Assembly (NCBI GenBank): GCA_030710605.1 | Contig: CP092863.1 | Location: 64,975,572 to 65,039,571, forward strand | Length of the DNA stretch: 64,000 nucleotides | DNA from: Cordylochernes scorpioides | Taxonomy: Eukaryota; Arthropoda; Arachnida; Pseudoscorpiones; Chernetidae | Reading direction: 5' to 3' | In this document: positions 60,971 through 64,000 of the stretch, one piece after another | Position numbering within the stretch: position 1 is the stretch's first letter | Layout of the letters: each line of letters starts with the position of its first letter | Made by a program: the position numbers and the translations under genes | Notes under the pieces: generated by a model | The model's database searches: none | Told to the model about the DNA's origin: nothing | Seen by the model: only the letters and a program-made list of their open reading frames with translations

Positions 60971-61284
60971 TTTTCCATTTAATATATATCCGGATAACGC
61001 GATGGAGCAACATCTTTTTAAAATTCATCGCTAGAAGCGTTCATTTCCCTGTTTAATAAGTACATTTGCCAATAATTTACATTATGGAAATATGAAAGTT
61101 GTGTAATCAGTATGGAAATTGAAATGTTGAAACACCGTCGGTAGGTTTTGTTACAACATACATTTCAACCATCATCATTAGGATGAAAATTTGCTAGAGC
61201 ATACTGACGTAATACTGTTTTTTGTAATACGGAAAATAGTTATATAATACGGATAGTATTCATGATAAAATTGTGAAAAAAAGT

Positions 61285-61490
61285 ATTAAAATTACAAATA
61301 TATTTTCACAATGAGTATCTTTTTTATTTAAAAAACGATAGCTTTCAAGCGTTAATCGCTCTTCAACGGGATTACCGGTGGGATAAAGTCGACATTATAG
61401 TAAGCCCGTTGAAGAGAGATTAACGCTTGAAAGCTAGCGTTTTTTAAATAAAAAAGATACTAATTGTGAGAATATATTTGTAATTTTAAT
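61285..61490. mobile_element. Foldback element with empty BEL-2 site
   Basis: Uninterrupted version of the foldback split in copy A, from attaaaattacaa to ttgtaattttaat. The single aatat after attaca (61298-61302) is the target that is duplicated around BEL-2. Confidence 0.8.
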
Positions 61491-61679
61491 ACGGATAGTC
61501 CATACGCTATAAAGGATACGCCTTAGTCAACCGCAAGGCCCCCCGGGCGGGGGCTCTCAGTCTATACAGCACCGTTAGTTTGACTTTCCCTTGCTGACGC
61601 CTACTTACAAAAAAAAAAAGTCTACTGAATACGTCATATACAACCTATAGAAAAATGTTGATTTTAATAACGAATATAT

Positions 61680-62280
61680 AATATGAGACCAAGACTAAGA
61701 TGATACTTGTAGATGGTGGCCTTCGCTACTGTTATTTTCATCGCCTCGGGATGGAGGCCGAAGCCAAAGAGCCAGGACTGCAGATCCAGGGGCAGGTCGC
61801 AGGAGGCAAGCACCTCCAGGAAGCACGGATCAGCAACTCCAATATCTGTGGATCAGCGACCCGTTGCTGGACCCACAGGCTGTACAGGTGGCACCCCTCG
61901 AGGCAGGATAGTCAGGATGGGGTAGGGCGTGGAGGGCCATCCGTAAGGCGATGTCTGCGTCATGCTTCTGGAAGAAATTGCGACGCAGGTCGGCCCAGGG
62001 AATGGAATGGGTTACATCAACGGTGAAGGTCCACCTCTATCAGCTGTCCAGTAGGAAGAGTCTGTAGTCGTGCCGAGTGCAGTACCTGGCGTTCGTTCTG
62101 GCTGGTGAGGATGGTAATGGGGGTTGTTTAGCCTTTCAGGACGATGGTCTCCGCCTCGTACTCCGAATGATATCTGTAGATGGCGTTTTCCTGCAGGAGA
62201 CGCTGGCAGAAGGCCCCCAGGTGCTGCGCGTCCAGGATCGCAGCCCCCAGCTATGGTAGAGGCACCAACCAGAGACGTTT
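61680..62280 (-). pseudogene. TX1/L1-like LINE ORF2 C-terminal relic (copy B)
   Basis: Duplicate of 35740-36340, with a few substitutions. The minus strand carries the coding relic; the plus-strand frames are shadows. Confidence 0.45.
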
Positions 62281-62381
62281 CCGACAGTTTCCTTTAGGCA
62301 CGAGAGAGTTCCTGACAACTCGCATTAGATTTTATTTTCCTAAAACTTCGCACTATAAAAATCTACTCCCTTCTATAACAA

Positions 62382-62845
62382 TAGAATAATTTTTGATCAG
62401 AAATCTCCCATTACCATTCAAAAGATGGATAGCACAAATAACTCTTTACACTGTTTAAAGAAAACCACGCTGAAATATTTATAAGATCAACTGACCGAAT
62501 ATGTCCATTATGTAATAAAGATGACTCGGAACTGGAGCACCACATGTTTTTCTGTTTAATGTTAATAAGTGAAAGGGAACTTCTTTTACATAAAATTGGA
62601 TCAAATCATCTTGCTCTGGAGTCTCTGTTGTCTAGGACGACAAAGAATAAATTCAATACATTGGCCATGTACAAGTTTTACAGCGCGATTCAAGAGAAGA
62701 AACACTGAGGAAAGAGAGCCGTATGTAAATAGATATGTAAATGAACGATCACCGGTAAATAACAAACTCATATTTTCTAAGAAATCATACACCTGGGTGA
62801 ATCCTGTGTAGGGCATAGGTCTCCAATAAAAGGCTTGTTGTTATG
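62382..62845 (+). pseudogene. LINE 3' end (copy B)
   Basis: Duplicate of 36440-36903: RSTDRICPLCNKDDSELEHH, stop near 62707, then the aataaaag and gttgtt tail. Confidence 0.6.
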
Positions 62846-63525
62846 TTTCTAAAGGGACGATCGTTAGAGATAGCATACACACAGTTTTATTAAGACCACC
62901 GGTCTTATACAGATTCACCACAGGAAGGAAGAATATATAGAGTTTCAATACTCCAGGCAGCATAGAACCAAACAACACCCTCCAGGACCGACACATGTCC
63001 AGTGGCCACAGAATCCACCGTGCATAGGTTAGCGTATCACTGAAAAGGCGAGTGTGGAATCAGCCGCGTTTTAGTCTTAGCTTTCTTCATCCAAAGATAG
63101 CATGTAAAGTGAAATCAATATTGATTCTTAAAGAAGAATAAAGATGTCGACCCGCGGTTACATCACCACTTATATGTCGTTAAGATTGATATATAACGGA
63201 TTATGTAACATTGCCCACCATCAATCAGGCTTACAACAATTCCTGTAAGAGAGAACACAATTGATGAAATTGCATCTTCCATTGAAATCTAAGTTTAACT
63301 CCGACAAGAAAGATGAAGATATAATTTATTGCCTGTTATCTAGATGATACTTGTTTAAACAATTTCATAACACAAGCACTTTCTGCTCATAAATGATCTT
63401 AGCATACATGTGATGAAATGTACAGAAGGTACTATGGACAAACGGAGAATAAATATGCTTCAAAACAGGGTGTTTTTGTACTTGAAGGGAAATATATATA
63501 TTTTTAATACTGTTTAATTTTTCTA
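62846..63525. other. Spacer, duplicate of 36904-37573
   Basis: Nothing recognised beyond the match to copy A. Confidence 0.45.
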
Positions 63526-63780
63526 TAAAACCAAAGGGCACCTATCCTATCAAACTAAACGTCAAAACTAGACGTCATCTATTGACCGTCACCGCAAACT
63601 AGAGGCCTCGGATCGTTGACAAAGCCACAACACCAGCTTTGTTGGCTGGTGTTGCGGCATTGTCAAATATCCGAGGCCGCTAGTTTGCGGCGACTGTCAA
63701 TAGATGGCGTCTAGTTTTGACGTTTAGTTTGATAGGAGAGGAGCTCTAGATGGCGTCTAGTTTTGACGTTGAATTTGACG
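63526..63780. mobile_element. Foldback element, gatggcgtctag family (copy B), right tip altered
   Basis: Arms as in 37574-37810, but after gagctcta the sequence jumps to gatggcgtctagttttgacg and the shared downstream sequence. This is the junction that removes the equivalent of 37803-38868. Confidence 0.7.
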
Positions 63781-64000
63781 GGAGAAGAAACCTATGCTTT
63801 TAAAAAATAAAATAGTTATAGTTTTTTTTTAAATTATAGTTTGTCTTTTATTTTTTAATAAAAAAATTAAAGGGTTCGCGACTTATGGGCCACTTTATAT
63901 TTGTATTCTAAACGGGATGATTAAATGCTATTTTTCTGAAAAATCGATTGAATAAATACTTATTTACTATAACGGGAAATATACGTAATAATTCAATATA

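Larger units (their letters stand above)
57806..64000 (+). repeat. Segmental duplication, copy B (continues past the window)
   Basis: Matches copy A from 27814 in the same orientation, about 30 kb away, with scattered substitutions and microsatellite length changes. It lacks BEL-2 and the block at 37803-38868. It still matches at the last base of the window. Confidence 0.93.

Overview
This window is transposon-derived chromosomal DNA from an AT-rich animal genome. The mix of BEL/Pao LTR retrotransposons, mariner transposons, Penelope-like and other non-LTR fragments, Helitrons and many foldback elements fits an arthropod, perhaps a chelicerate; that guess rests on element types only and no species is claimed. 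I found no convincing host protein-coding gene. Three 100-base runs of N (1402-1501, 24837-24936, 57216-57315) are scaffold gaps.

Layout. 1-6.7 kb: fragments of pogo-like MITEs, a foldback element, non-autonomous Helitron ends, a tRNA-Thr-like sequence and decayed LINE coding pieces. 6756-14494: a nearly complete BEL/Pao retrotransposon on the minus strand (BEL-1) with a 5-bp target duplication, LTRs that carry a 22-bp minisatellite of very different length, and gag-pol broken by one frameshift. 14.5-16.0 kb: a SINE, a foldback and a Penelope GIY-YIG fragment. 16030-20326: a probable non-autonomous Helitron containing a 3.5-kb array of a 22-bp satellite. 20.9-22.2 kb: mariner-1. 22.2-27.8 kb: LTR, LINE and retropepsin remnants and a BEL-2 solo LTR. 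27.8-39.1 kb: copy A of a segmental duplication, interrupted by BEL-2, a young non-autonomous BEL derivative. 39.2-42.1 kb: a 5'-truncated LINE with a 927-codon open frame. 42-57 kb: minisatellites, MITEs, foldbacks, mariner-2, LINE and LTR fragments. 57.8-64.0 kb: copy B of the duplication, which lacks BEL-2 and so shows its empty insertion site.

The most interesting signals are structural. (1) Inverted-repeat elements at 28.3 and 58.3 kb carry an intact minimal type-I hammerhead ribozyme core, a degenerate relative lies at 22.3 kb, and a compensated variant with two core changes lies at 38.7 kb. (2) A foldback family (at 3.9, 15.4, 44.5, 45.3 and 54.4 kb) carries a tRNA-Thr-like sequence at its apex in different stages of loss. 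(3) The 22-bp array is embedded between two identical 57-bp copies of what looks like a Helitron 5' end. (4) BEL-2 has almost identical LTRs yet encodes only a short gag-like start joined by an acidic linker to a partial reverse transcriptase.

The parts do not form a host pathway. They are an ecology of autonomous and dependent elements: BEL-1-like elements could supply proteins to BEL-2-like ones, and LINE or Penelope machinery may have copied the SINEs and ribozyme-bearing repeats. Identities and repeat counts were judged by eye, not computed.
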